Below, piece by piece: positions 32,600-43,699 of a stretch of 57,560 nt of DNA (position 1 is its first letter; every line of letters starts with the position of its first letter). The DNA is taken from contig CALLGK010000103.1 of NCBI GenBank assembly GCA_938009905.1, positions 1-57,560 on the forward strand, given 5' to 3'. The position numbers and the translations under genes are program-made. The stretch is from an uncultured Acidimicrobiales bacterium (lineage in GTDB: Bacteria; Actinomycetota; Acidimicrobiia; Acidimicrobiales; SZUA-35). The notes beneath the pieces were generated by a model, which saw only the letters and a program-made list of their open reading frames with translations, searched no databases and was not told the origin of the DNA.

Positions 32600-32605
32600 A
32601 CCGTA
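32600..32605 (-). promoter_or_regulatory. Leaderless -10 element of cofE
   Basis: Minus-strand TACGGT, TCGAAC, ATG (first base 32593). The longer open frame that reaches 33154 is thereby excluded as the gene start. Confidence 0.45.
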
Positions 32606-32629
32606 GCCGGATGCGATAGACCGGACGTC

Positions 32630-33172
32630 ATGACTGGAACCGTCGCCGCCTTGCACCAAAGCGACCATCACTCGTTCTCGAAGTATGCGACCGACACGGT
32701 CGAGCTGATTGCCGGCGTCGGCGTCGCAGGCGATGCGCACGCCGGGGCCCAGGTGAAGCACCGCTCTCGGGTGGCCGTCGACCCCACACAACCCAATCTG
32801 CGCCAGGTGCACTTCATCCATCAGGAGCTCTTCGAAGACGTCGCAGCGCAAGGGCACGATGTGTCGCCCGGTGATTTGGGTGAGAACGTCACCACCACCG
32901 GTCTCGATCTGCTTGGGCTGCCGGTTGGGGCCACGCTGAGCATCGGTAGCGATGCCATTGTCGTCATCACCGGCCTGCGAAATCCCTGCGGCCAGATCGA
33001 CAACTTTCAGGAAGGCTTGCTGAAGAAGGTTCGGCCTGTTGACGACGATGGCAACGTCACCAAGCTCGCGGGCGTGATGGGCATGGTGGTTCGCAGCGGC
33101 TCGGTCGCTGTTGGCGATGCGATCTCGGTTGGCCTGCCAGCGGGCACACACCACCCATTGCTGCGAGTCTAG
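32630..33172 (+). CDS. MOSC domain protein
   Basis: A 180-residue MOSC protein, a beta-barrel fold found in molybdenum cofactor sulfurases and YiiM-like Moco-binding proteins. It has GVGVAGDAHAGAQVKHRS, VHFIHQELFEDVAAQGHDVSPGDLGENVTTTGLDLLGLPVGATL and the conserved cysteine in GLRNPCGQIDNF. The function is likely binding or delivering Moco or sulfur; direct partners are not visible. ATG 32630 follows ATAGACC with 7 nt, a poor match to the leaderless box. It separates cofE and cofD, and converges with cofD. Confidence 0.8.
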   Translation: MTGTVAALHQSDHHSFSKYATDTVELIAGVGVAGDAHAGAQVKHRSRVAVDPTQPNLRQVHFIHQELFEDVAAQGHDVSPGDLGENVTTTGLDLLGLPVGATLSIGSDAIVVITGLRNPCGQIDNFQEGLLKKVRPVDDDGNVTKLAGVMGMVVRSGSVAVGDAISVGLPAGTHHPLLRV

Positions 33173-33181
33173 GACCGCCAG

Positions 33182-34153
33182 CTAGCTCAGGGTGGTCTCG
33201 GCCAGTGCCCTGGTGATGTCGGGGGACGACATGATGGTGTTGGTCACGACGGCCTTGAGGCCGAGGGCTTCGATAGCGGCTGCATGATCGGCGTCGACAT
33301 CGTCGATCACGACCGTGCCAACAACGTCGGCGTACCACTCGGCGACGCCGACGACCGACGCTTCACGTCCGAGCTCAACCAACAGGCGGTCGGCTGGGCC
33401 CTTCAGCGCCTTGCCACCAACGATGGGGGAGACCACAACCACGTCTTCACGTCGTCGTTCGAGAAGCTCGCGGATGCCGGGCACGGCAAGCACCGGGTCG
33501 ATCGAGACTGCCGGGTTCGACGGAGCAACCACGATGCGGTCTGCATTCTCCAACGCCTCAACAACACCGGGTGCCGGAGTTGTCGACTCTGCACCGTCGA
33601 ATCGCACGGCCGACACCGGGATCGAGTGCTGGTGGCCGACGAAGTACTCCTGAAAGGTGATCTCGCCGTGGTCTGGCGTTGTCACCATGGTGCGAAGACG
33701 ATCATTGGTCACCGGCAGCAAGCGAAGGTCAAGCCCCCAGGTCTTCGCAATCTGGGCTGTGACTTGGTCGAGGCTCGCCCCAGCAAGGATGGCCTGGGTG
33801 CGAAACAGGTGCGTGCCAAGGTCGCGATCGCCAAGGCTGAACCAGTCGAGATCCCATGCGCTGTCGTCAGCGCTCTCACCACCAGAAACGGTCTCGCTGT
33901 AGCGGGCGATCATCTCCATGGCCTGCCACGTTTCGCCTTCGAGTCCCCACCCGCGCTCGGCGCTCACGGCTTCGGCAAGCGTGTAGACGATCGTGTCGAG
34001 GTCGGGCGAGATGTGCAGCCCGTGCAGCACCATGTCGTCGCCAACATTGGCAATGGCCGTCAAACGGTCTGGTTCGACCAGACCAACAAACCCACGAAGC
34101 AGGCGAGCCGCGCCAACGCCCCCGCACACAACGGCGACGTTCATCTCAGACAT
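33182..34153 (-). CDS. cofD: 2-phospho-L-lactate transferase (F420 biosynthesis)
   Basis: A 323-residue CofD/FbiA enzyme that forms dehydro-F420-0/F420-0 from Fo and a guanylylated phospho-compound. Evidence: MNVAVVCGGVGAARLLRGF at the N-terminus, VGDDMVLHGLHISPDLDTIVYTLA, the RGWGLEGETW motif, FQEYFVGHQH, and the GTP-related APSNPAVSIDPVLAVPGI with VSPIVGGKALKGPA. ATG 34153 follows GAGGGG and is preferred to a start at 34171. Together with cofE it shows that this organism makes F420. Confidence 0.9.
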   Translation of the reverse strand: MSEMNVAVVCGGVGAARLLRGFVGLVEPDRLTAIANVGDDMVLHGLHISPDLDTIVYTLAEAVSAERGWGLEGETWQAMEMIARYSETVSGGESADDSAWDLDWFSLGDRDLGTHLFRTQAILAGASLDQVTAQIAKTWGLDLRLLPVTNDRLRTMVTTPDHGEITFQEYFVGHQHSIPVSAVRFDGAESTTPAPGVVEALENADRIVVAPSNPAVSIDPVLAVPGIRELLERRREDVVVVSPIVGGKALKGPADRLLVELGREASVVGVAEWYADVVGTVVIDDVDADHAAAIEALGLKAVVTNTIMSSPDITRALAETTLS

Positions 34154-34193
34154 AGCGGGCCCCTCGCTCAACGTTCGAACTTTGCGTAACGAG

Positions 34194-36094
<1,901 letters not shown>

Positions 36095-36101
36095 CACCGG
36101 G

Positions 36102-36107
36102 ATGGTA
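36102..36107 (-). promoter_or_regulatory. Leaderless -10 element of rmd-gmd
   Basis: Minus-strand TACCAT, CCCGGTG, then GTG (first base 36094). Confidence 0.4.
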
Positions 36108-36168
36108 TCTGGGTAACCATCCTTGGGTGAATCCGTTCGGCGTCCCCCGGGAGTAACCTCGTAGGCCC

Positions 36169-39100
36169 GTGACAGAGCCTCCGGCAGACCTCTCCGAAGC
36201 GCCGGCACGTCCCTCTGATAGCGGGGACGAGCCGCTGCAATCCGGCCCCGAGCAGGGAACGGATTCGGTTGTCGACGCTCCAACCACGGCCGTCACGCCA
36301 GACAACCAAGGTCCAGAAGGTGGCCCTCCTGCTGTCGTAGCTGTGATCGTGGCCGAAAACCCCGGTTCGGACTTCGAAGAGACGCTCGCGTCGTTTGCAG
36401 CCCAGGACTACGCAAACATGTCGGTGCTGGTCATCGACATGGCGAGCGAGAAGCCGCTCGCCGATCGCGTTGCGCCCGAGTTGCCAGATGCCTTCATCCA
36501 CCGGATGACCGGCTCACCTCAGTTCACCTCCGCGGCAAACCAGGCCATGACGCTCGTGTCTGGCGCGTCGTTCCTGCTTCTCTGCACAGACGACATCACG
36601 ATCGAACCCAACTGCGTATCGGCCATGGTCGACGAGGTCTACCGGTCAAACGCGGCGGTTGTCACGCCAAAGATGGTTCGATGGAACGACCCTCGCCGGC
36701 TCTCGGCCATCGGCCGAGGTTCTGACCGTTTCGGCGTGCAAGTCGACCTTGTCGATCCAGACGAGTTCGACCAAGACCAATACGACCGAGTCCGTGACGT
36801 CTTCGTGGCACCAAGTGGCGCCACGCTGATTCGAGCCGACCTGTTCAACGAACTTGGTGGCTACGACACCGGGCTCAGCTTCATCAACGCCGACCTCGAC
36901 TTGTGCTGGCGAGCCCACAGTGCGGGCGCCCGAGTAATCGCGGTGCCCAACGCCAAGATCCGGGCGAAGGAATCGCACCCTCTCGAAGGTGACGAGAACG
37001 ATCATCGCCGTGAGCGGGGCCGCAGCCGGTTCCGTACCGTTCTGGTGAACGCCAGCACGTTTTCGCTCATCCGCACCGTGCCGTTTGCGGTGCTGCTGCT
37101 GCTCATCGAGGGCATCTACTCGCTCATCGCGGGGCGAAGCCGTCAGGCCTTTGCCGCCTTTGGATCCCTCTCGTCGACCATCACCGACCTTGGCGACATT
37201 CGAGCTCGACGGCGTCAGCTTGCCGAGGTCAGAAAGGTCTCCGACCGAGAGGTATCTGCGCTACAAGTTGGTGGCTCGGCCCGGCTCTCCGGGTTTTTCC
37301 GAGGCCAATTCGGCGCTGGCCAAGACCGTCTTGCCGGTGTTGTCGGCTCGATGCGATCGTCGCTGTCAGGCGATGGTCAGGAAGCAAACCGAAACGGTGC
37401 GCTCATCGGCATCGTCGTCGCATTCTTCCTGATCTTTGGCAGCCGCCATCTGATTACACGCGGCACCATCCAAGTCGGTCAGTTTCCCGACCTGCCATCC
37501 ACCTCGATGCTGCTCGGTGAGTGGTTTGGGGGGTGGCGGGGCGCCAACACCGGTGCGCCTGGTAACCCACCATCGGCCCTGCTGGCCCTTGGTCTTGGCA
37601 AGCTGGCGTTCTTCTGGGGCGACGGCTTGTACGACCTCGTCCTCGCCATTGGCCCGCTGTTCCTCGGAGCACTCGGCGCGTGGCGCTTGGTCCGCCCCTT
37701 CGGCAGCTTCCGAGCAAGCGCGGTAGCCACCGTTGCCTATGCCGCGAACCCGCTGCCTGTCGTTGCCATGAGCGCCGGTCGGTGGGATGCCTTGGTGATC
37801 TGGGCCGTCGCCCCGAGCCTTATCGGATCGTTGTTGCGCGTGCAAGGGTTGGCCCCCTTCGGTCGCACGGGGGGCGAGCGTGGCCCTGGCGTCGCCGACC
37901 GCGACGTGCCCATCAGACTGCTGCGTTTCGGCTTGCTCGTCGGTGCGGTCACCACGTTTGTGCCCGTCGCCGGTCTGCTCGCCTCGTTCATCGCTCTGCT
38001 GCTTGTGGCTGCGGCGATCCTGGTGGCCCGCCCCGCCGGTGTTGTTCGGCTGTTGGCCGCCGCAGGCGTTGGCATCGTCGCCCCCATCGCCCTTCACGGA
38101 CCATGGGCCTTCGATGTGATCGACCGCTTCTCGTGGGAGTGGTTGGTTGGCCCCACCTCGCCAGAGGCGACCTTCGATTCACTTGCCGATCTCGTGCGGT
38201 TCGCCCCTGGCCGGTTCGGTGCCAGCCTGCTCACGCTCGGTCTGCTGGTTGCTGCTGCCGCAGCGCTGGCGATCGCTCGTGGACCTCGCTTCGACAACGC
38301 TGCTGCCGGCTGGGTCGTCGCACTCGGCATGTGGGCCGTTCCGTGGATCGACCGTCGTGAGTTGCTGTCGATTCCATTGCCAGCAGCCGACATCATGTTG
38401 GCGCCCGCCGCCGCCGGTTTGGCCCTCGCTGCCGGACTCACGATGCGCGCCATCGAAACCGACGTCACGGCCAAACCGCGCTTTGGCTGGCGTCAGATCA
38501 CCGCATTCGTGTCGATCGTGGCGATCAGCGTTGGCGGGCTCGGGGGAGTGCGAAGCTCGCTCGACGGCCGCTGGAACATGCCAACGCAGAGCTACGGCGA
38601 CTTCACCGAACTGCTCGCCGATGGCGTGCTCACTCGTAGCGACGAACGAGGACCGGTGCGCGTGCTGTGGTTGGCCCATCCGTCTGTCGCTCCGGCCGAC
38701 ACGATCACCACCGACCTCGGCACCCACTTCTTCATCAGCGAGGGAAGTCGTCCGCTCGCGTCGAGCCGATGGGCTGTCGGGCCACGTGGGTTCGACACGC
38801 AGATCAGCCAGCGACTCGATTTAGCTGCTGCCGGTGAAACCAACCATCTCGGCACGCTGCTCGCGGCCTACGGCATCGATCTGGTGATTGTCATGGATCG
38901 CTTGGCCCCCGCTCCCTATGTCGGCCCCGAGTTTTCGCCGGACGAGGACCCATCGGTCGGGGTTGTCCGCGTTCTGCCAAACCAGCTCGACCTTGAGCGA
39001 GTCACGGGTGCGCTCAACCTCAAGGTCTATCGGAACTCGGTGTCGTCAGGTCCGGCTGTTTCTGGCGTCGAGATCGGCGATGTGCCGAGCGATCCGCTCA

Positions 39101-39453
39101 CCGAGCTGGGCCTCGATTTCAACGCTATTCAGCGTGTCAACCTCACTCAAACGGGTGCCGGTAGCTGGGAAGGCTTCAACGACGCAGGCGACGTGATCCG
39201 CCTTGCGGTGCCAGGCGACAACTGGAGGGTGAGTGACTCGGCAGGCGAACGAGACGGCGACCTGTCTGGCGCCAACGGGATGTTGGCCGTTGAGAGCGAC
39301 AACTTCGATGACGTCTACACACTGTCGTACCAAACACCGCTGGTGCGTTGGCTCGCCATTGCCGGTCAGCTCGCACTGATTGCGCTTGGCGTACTGCTCA
39401 GCCAGGCCCGCCGTGACCACGACACCGACCTAGTCGACGAGGTTGCGTCATGA
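36169..39453 (+). CDS. Giant membrane glycosyltransferase, family 2 (GT2) with large C-terminal region
   Basis: A 1094-residue protein. Residues 1-50 are a Pro/Glu/Ala-rich tail. A GT2 domain (about 53-285) follows, with VAVIVAENPGSDFEETLASF, LLLCTDDITIEPN (DxD-like) and the late GLSFINADLDLCWRAHSAGARV motif. About ten membrane segments run from about 305 to 790, then a ~250-residue extracytoplasmic region and a last membrane helix (WLAIAGQLALIALGVLL). It likely builds a lipid-linked glycan at the membrane. GTG 36169 is the start. It overlaps DUF5719 by ATGA, a conserved actinobacterial pair. Confidence 0.82.
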   Translation: MTEPPADLSEAPARPSDSGDEPLQSGPEQGTDSVVDAPTTAVTPDNQGPEGGPPAVVAVIVAENPGSDFEETLASFAAQDYANMSVLVIDMASEKPLADRVAPELPDAFIHRMTGSPQFTSAANQAMTLVSGASFLLLCTDDITIEPNCVSAMVDEVYRSNAAVVTPKMVRWNDPRRLSAIGRGSDRFGVQVDLVDPDEFDQDQYDRVRDVFVAPSGATLIRADLFNELGGYDTGLSFINADLDLCWRAHSAGARVIAVPNAKIRAKESHPLEGDENDHRRERGRSRFRTVLVNASTFSLIRTVPFAVLLLLIEGIYSLIAGRSRQAFAAFGSLSSTITDLGDIRARRRQLAEVRKVSDREVSALQVGGSARLSGFFRGQFGAGQDRLAGVVGSMRSSLSGDGQEANRNGALIGIVVAFFLIFGSRHLITRGTIQVGQFPDLPSTSMLLGEWFGGWRGANTGAPGNPPSALLALGLGKLAFFWGDGLYDLVLAIGPLFLGALGAWRLVRPFGSFRASAVATVAYAANPLPVVAMSAGRWDALVIWAVAPSLIGSLLRVQGLAPFGRTGGERGPGVADRDVPIRLLRFGLLVGAVTTFVPVAGLLASFIALLLVAAAILVARPAGVVRLLAAAGVGIVAPIALHGPWAFDVIDRFSWEWLVGPTSPEATFDSLADLVRFAPGRFGASLLTLGLLVAAAAALAIARGPRFDNAAAGWVVALGMWAVPWIDRRELLSIPLPAADIMLAPAAAGLALAAGLTMRAIETDVTAKPRFGWRQITAFVSIVAISVGGLGGVRSSLDGRWNMPTQSYGDFTELLADGVLTRSDERGPVRVLWLAHPSVAPADTITTDLGTHFFISEGSRPLASSRWAVGPRGFDTQISQRLDLAAAGETNHLGTLLAAYGIDLVIVMDRLAPAPYVGPEFSPDEDPSVGVVRVLPNQLDLERVTGALNLKVYRNSVSSGPAVSGVEIGDVPSDPLTELGLDFNAIQRVNLTQTGAGSWEGFNDAGDVIRLAVPGDNWRVSDSAGERDGDLSGANGMLAVESDNFDDVYTLSYQTPLVRWLAIAGQLALIALGVLLSQARRDHDTDLVDEVAS

Positions 39454-41072
39454 TTCGTTGGTCAACCATTGCCGTCATCGTTGGCTTGCTGCTCGCCGGC
39501 GTTGCCTATGACCGGGTCGACACCGCGCCCGGTCTTCCAGAACCAACCGAAGCGGCGGCTCGTATCACTCCCCAGCTGGTCAATCCGCCTCGACTGTCGT
39601 CGTCGTGGTACTGCCCGGTCGGCACCACCGTTCGTGGTGGCTTCGCAACCCACCGAGTGGCCGTATCGAACGTCGGCACCACACCAACGCTTGTCACCCT
39701 CGACACGCTGACCGACAACGGGGCTGGCCCTGGGCTGCGTTTTGAGCTCGGCCCAATGTCGACCGAGTTCATCGACGTGCGATCGCTCATCGGCGCCACC
39801 ATCGACGACGACGACAACCCCGACACAGAAGAAGTACCAAACACGTTGGGGCTCGCCGTTGGCGTCGCCGTCGAGTTTGTCGGTGGCGAAGGTGTTGTTG
39901 GACACCAAGTCATCACGGCCCAAGGCGTGGCTGAAGGTCCGTGCAGCTCTGAAGCCTCGAATCAGTGGTACTTCGCATCTGGTTCGACGACTCGAGACGC
40001 CAAGGACTACATCGTGTTGCTGAACCCGTCGCTCGACGACGTGGTCTTCCAAGCTGAGTTTCAGATCGACGGCCGCACCCGGGCCCCTGGCGATCTGAAG
40101 GCTGGCGTTGTGCCGGCCCGGTCGGTTCGGGTGATTGACGTCGGCGACTTCGTGGCCCGCGAAGAGCTCATTGCCGCCACCATCACCACCGTCGATGGTC
40201 TGTTGGTGGCAGAACGACTACAGACGTTCGACGGTCAGCTGGGTCCACTCGGAGCATCACTGCAGCTAGGCGTGATCGACCCTGCCACCGAATGGTCATT
40301 CCCTGCAGGTCGCGTCACCGCCGACGGAGACAGCGTCATCGTGGTGAGCAACCCCGGTGAGGAAATCGTCGAGGTCGACATCTTGCTCGACCCGCTCGAT
40401 CCCACTGATCGACAGTTCTTTGGACTCGTGGCTATTCCGCTCACGGTGAACCCCGGACGGTCGGCGCAGTACGACCTGGCTGACCTGGCAGTGCAGGTCG
40501 GCATTCCGCTGCCGTACGAACTGGGCGTGCGGGTCACCTCGGTCAACGAGCAGCCGTTCGTCGCCGAACGCTGGCAGCTGGTTCCCGGCATTGATCGGAC
40601 GCTGATCGGTGCCGGTGGTGAAGACGCCCGCATCCTTCCTCAGCAAGATGGCGACGACACAGAGATTCCGGTTGAAGAGGGTGAAGAACCGCTCGAGACA
40701 GACGTGGTCTATCAACAGCCGACACCAACGAAGGGTACGGCCACGAGCCGTGGCTCTGAGCTCCCGGCAACTCGCTGGGTCGTGCCGTGGGTCAGCCTGA
40801 GTCCTGATGCCGGAACCGTCATCGTCGTCACCGGAGCCGGAGGCGATGACGTCGCCCAAGTCGAAGCTCGCCTGATGCTCGGCGGCACAATGCAGACCCC
40901 GGTTCGAGGAGTTGTGGCTCCCGACGGTCGCACGATCATCGTGCTCCCGGGTGCTGTTGAAGGTGCTCCCGTCGTGATCACTTCCGATCAGCCGATCTGG
41001 GTCGAGGCGCAGGTGTCGGTCGTCGACGAGCGCTTCGACGTCGTGCCGGCCATCCCCACTCGAGAGCGATAA
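39450..41072 (+). CDS. DUF5719 family exported protein
   Basis: A 540-residue protein, anchored by an N-terminal membrane segment (IRWSTIAVIVGLLLAGVAY). The rest is beta-rich, in repeated sheets (WYCPVGTTVRGG, QWYFASGSTTRDAKDYIVLLNPS, EWSFPAGRVTADGDSVIVVSNPG, RWVVPWVSLSPDAGTVIVV) that resemble repeated modules of about 110-130 residues. DUF5719 proteins have no known function. It is translationally coupled to the GT2 giant, so it probably works outside the membrane on the same glycan. Confidence 0.75.
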   Translation: MIRWSTIAVIVGLLLAGVAYDRVDTAPGLPEPTEAAARITPQLVNPPRLSSSWYCPVGTTVRGGFATHRVAVSNVGTTPTLVTLDTLTDNGAGPGLRFELGPMSTEFIDVRSLIGATIDDDDNPDTEEVPNTLGLAVGVAVEFVGGEGVVGHQVITAQGVAEGPCSSEASNQWYFASGSTTRDAKDYIVLLNPSLDDVVFQAEFQIDGRTRAPGDLKAGVVPARSVRVIDVGDFVAREELIAATITTVDGLLVAERLQTFDGQLGPLGASLQLGVIDPATEWSFPAGRVTADGDSVIVVSNPGEEIVEVDILLDPLDPTDRQFFGLVAIPLTVNPGRSAQYDLADLAVQVGIPLPYELGVRVTSVNEQPFVAERWQLVPGIDRTLIGAGGEDARILPQQDGDDTEIPVEEGEEPLETDVVYQQPTPTKGTATSRGSELPATRWVVPWVSLSPDAGTVIVVTGAGGDDVAQVEARLMLGGTMQTPVRGVVAPDGRTIIVLPGAVEGAPVVITSDQPIWVEAQVSVVDERFDVVPAIPTRER

Positions 41073-41075
41073 CTG

Positions 41076-41543
41076 ATGGAGAGGCTGATCGTGCTGGCGG
41101 TGCTCACCGCGGTGGCGGTTGGCGTTGCGCTGCTGTTGCAGCGTCGTCGTCCCGATCCGCCTTCGGCCCCGTCATACCGGGCACCCACGCAGGTTGATCG
41201 GGCGGACTTCGAGGGGTCGCCCGACCACCCGATCATCACCGTGTTCACCTCAGCCACCTGCTCGAGCTGTGCTGTTGCGCTTGAGAGCGCAAACAACGTG
41301 GTGGCGGGGCAGCGGGCCGCCGACGTTGGTCTGACCGTGCAAGACATCGAGGTCACTCGCGATGCCAAGCTGCACAGCCGCTATCGCATTGACGGTGTAC
41401 CCACAACACTCATTGTCGACCGCGACGGTGTTGTGCAGAAGACGTTCTTTGGGCCAACGACGCCCGAAGAACTCGAGACGGTCTTGTTTGGTGAGTCAGA
41501 TCCAGCGCCCGACGGAGCTGGCTCTGACGGTGACCCGGACTAG
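41076..41543 (+). CDS. Membrane-anchored thioredoxin-like protein (CSSC)
   Basis: A 155-residue protein. Residues 3-21 form a membrane anchor followed by a short linker rich in R and P. The thioredoxin-like part has ITVFTSATCSSCAVALE (C62, C65) and RIDGVPTTLIVDRDG with the cis-proline. It would act at the outer membrane face on disulfides. It lies 3 bp after DUF5719 and completes a GT2-DUF5719-thioredoxin set. Its stop TAG overlaps the ftsH stop in the opposite strand within CTAG. Confidence 0.8.
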   Translation: MERLIVLAVLTAVAVGVALLLQRRRPDPPSAPSYRAPTQVDRADFEGSPDHPIITVFTSATCSSCAVALESANNVVAGQRAADVGLTVQDIEVTRDAKLHSRYRIDGVPTTLIVDRDGVVQKTFFGPTTPEELETVLFGESDPAPDGAGSDGDPD

Positions 41544-43501
41544 CTGAGTTCGCCAGGGTTGTCGGCAACGCGTGGTGCGTGCATCGACTGCTGCTGCACC
41601 GACGGCTGAGGAGCCGGTGGCATGGCGCTGTCTGGTGGTGTGCCAGCCAGCTCAATCAACCGATTGACCTCAGCACCGCTCACGGTCTCCTTCTCGAGGA
41701 GATTCCGAGCGATCAGGTCGAGCGCATGACGATGCTCGACGAGCAGAGCCATACAGCGGTCTTCCATGTCGCTGAGGATCCGGTGTGTCTCTTCGTCGAT
41801 CAGGCTGGCCGTCTCATCTGAGAAGTCTTTCTGTCCCATCATGTCGTCGCCGAGGAAGACAGGGCCGCTACTTGAGAACGACATAGGACCGATGCGATCG
41901 GACATGCCCCACTCGGTGACCATGCGACGGGCGATGTTGGTGGCCTGCTGGAGGTCGTTGGCGGCGCCGGATGACACGACGTCGAAGATGAGCTTCTCGG
42001 CGTTACGTCCACCGAGGGCCATGATGATCATGTTCTCGGCGTGCGTCTTGCGCATGCTGTGACGGTCTTCTTCAGGAAGCGTCATCGTGACGCCGAGCGC
42101 CATACCGGTTGGGATGATGGTGACCTTGTGCAGTGGGTCGTAGCCCGGCAGCACAGCGGCACAGAGAGCGTGGCCGCCCTCGTGGTAGGCCGTCATCTCG
42201 CGCTCTTCGTCGTTCATCACGAGCGAATCACGCTTGACGCCCATGATCACACGGTCGCGAGCCTGATCGAAGTGGATGGCGCCGATCTTCTTGGCACCGG
42301 CGCGCACGGCGAACAGGGCCGCTTCGTTCACGAGGTTGGCCAAGTCGGCACCGCTCATGCCAGGTGTGCCACGAGCGATCACTTCAACGTCGACGTCTGC
42401 GTCGATCTTTTTGTGCTTCATGTGCACCGAGAGAATCTCGCGGCGATCGGCGAGTTCTGGCAGCGGCACAACAACCTGGCGGTCGAAGCGGCCAGGGCGG
42501 AGAAGGGCAGGGTCGAGAATGTCTGGCCGGTTGGTGGCCGCGATCATCACGATGCCTTCAGTGGCTTCGAAGCCGTCCATCTCGGCGAGCATCTGGTTGA
42601 GGGTCTGCTCACGCTCGTCGTGACCGCCGCCGAGGCCAGCGCCACGCTTACGGCCGATGGAGTCGATCTCGTCGATGAAGATGATGGCTCGGCCCATCTT
42701 GCGGGCCTCTTGGAACAGGTCGCGGACACGGCTGGCGCCGACACCGACGAACATCTCCATGAAGTCAGAACCTGTGACCGACAGGAACGGCACACCGGCT
42801 TCGCCTGCGACGGCTCGGGCGATGAGGGTCTTACCGGTTCCGGGAGGACCAACCAGCAGCACACCCTTGGGGATGCGAGCGCCGATCTCGGCGAACTTTG
42901 AGGTGTCGCGGAGGAAGTCGATGACCTCGGTGACTTCCTTCTTCACGTTGGTGTAGCCAGCAACGTCGTCGAAGGTGGTGCCGGGACGCTCGCTTGAGTA
43001 GGTCTTGGCCTTGCTGCGGCCGATCGACATGATGCCGCCCATTTGCGACTGCTGACGCTTGGCCATCCACCAGAAGAAACCGATCACGATCATGAACGGC
43101 AGGAAGATCGGAAGCAGGCTCAGCAGGAAGTTGGGCTGCGGCGTCTTTGAGTCGATGTTGACGCCGGAATCGCGGAGCAGGCGGAGGTCGTCTTCAGGCC
43201 AGGTCGGAAGACCGGTGGTGGTGAAGGTCTCGTCGTTCTCGTAGGTGCCGGTGATCCGTGCGTTGGTGTTGTCGTATTCGATTTCTTTGACTTCACCGTT
43301 CTCGGCCTGCGCGAGGAACTCCGAGTAACTGATCTCGGTTGAGTTCTCGGTGCTGAACTGACTGGAGAGAAAGAGCAGCGAGATGAGGAGCAGCACGACG
43401 ACCCAAGGGGACCATCGGGGCCAGCTCCCATCGGAGCGTCCAGGGAGTTTGGGATTGCGACCCTGCGGGGGCGGGGGTGGGGTCGAGCCGTTGTCAGCCA
43501 T
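41540..43501 (-). CDS. ftsH: ATP-dependent zinc metalloprotease FtsH
   Basis: A 653-residue membrane AAA+ protease that degrades damaged and regulatory membrane proteins. Two membrane segments (about 32-50 and 128-147) flank an extracytoplasmic domain. AAA motifs are [11 protein letters not shown] (216-225), [11 protein letters not shown] and the arginine-finger region [19 protein letters not shown]. The zinc site is HEGGH (440-444). The C-terminal tail is rich in Pro and Gln. The start is set by a leaderless TAAGCT 7 nt before ATG 43501. A hairpin of uncertain purpose is upstream. Confidence 0.96.
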   Translation of the reverse strand: MADNGSTPPPPPQGRNPKLPGRSDGSWPRWSPWVVVLLLISLLFLSSQFSTENSTEISYSEFLAQAENGEVKEIEYDNTNARITGTYENDETFTTTGLPTWPEDDLRLLRDSGVNIDSKTPQPNFLLSLLPIFLPFMIVIGFFWWMAKRQQSQMGGIMSIGRSKAKTYSSERPGTTFDDVAGYTNVKKEVTEVIDFLRDTSKFAEIGARIPKGVLLVGPPGTGKTLIARAVAGEAGVPFLSVTGSDFMEMFVGVGASRVRDLFQEARKMGRAIIFIDEIDSIGRKRGAGLGGGHDEREQTLNQMLAEMDGFEATEGIVMIAATNRPDILDPALLRPGRFDRQVVVPLPELADRREILSVHMKHKKIDADVDVEVIARGTPGMSGADLANLVNEAALFAVRAGAKKIGAIHFDQARDRVIMGVKRDSLVMNDEEREMTAYHEGGHALCAAVLPGYDPLHKVTIIPTGMALGVTMTLPEEDRHSMRKTHAENMIIMALGGRNAEKLIFDVVSSGAANDLQQATNIARRMVTEWGMSDRIGPMSFSSSGPVFLGDDMMGQKDFSDETASLIDEETHRILSDMEDRCMALLVEHRHALDLIARNLLEKETVSGAEVNRLIELAGTPPDSAMPPAPQPSVQQQSMHAPRVADNPGELS

Positions 43502-43508
43502 GTTCTCC

Positions 43509-43514
43509 AGCTTA
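43509..43514 (-). promoter_or_regulatory. Leaderless -10 element of ftsH
   Basis: Minus-strand TAAGCT, GGAGAAC, ATG (first base 43501). The GGAG in the spacer is only 3 nt from the ATG, too close for a normal SD. Confidence 0.45.
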
Positions 43515-43594
43515 GGTTGTGGGTCCGGCCTTCCCGTGGTCGCGAGGACCGGTCACATTTCTCATGTCGATTTTCGGTTCTTTTTCGATCCGAT

Positions 43595-43634
43595 ATGAGA
43601 GAAGCAGTGAGCTCTCACTCGCGACTGCTCTCAT
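43595..43634. promoter_or_regulatory. Large imperfect hairpin between ftsH and the CPBP gene
   Basis: ATGAGAG-aag-CAGT (43595-43608) pairs with ACTG-CTCTCAT (43624-43634): 11 base pairs with a 3-nt bulge and a 15-nt loop. It sits mid-way in the 198-bp divergent region and could be an operator or RNA structure. Confidence 0.4.
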
Positions 43635-43686
43635 AGTGGAGATCGGAACTTCCTTGCTATTCCTGAGCGCTGCTCGCCAGGGCCAA

Positions 43687-43692
43687 TAGCCT
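43687..43692 (+). promoter_or_regulatory. Leaderless -10 element of the CPBP gene
   Basis: TAGCCT, 7 nt, ATG 43700. Confidence 0.45.
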
Positions 43693-43699
43693 GCCCTCG

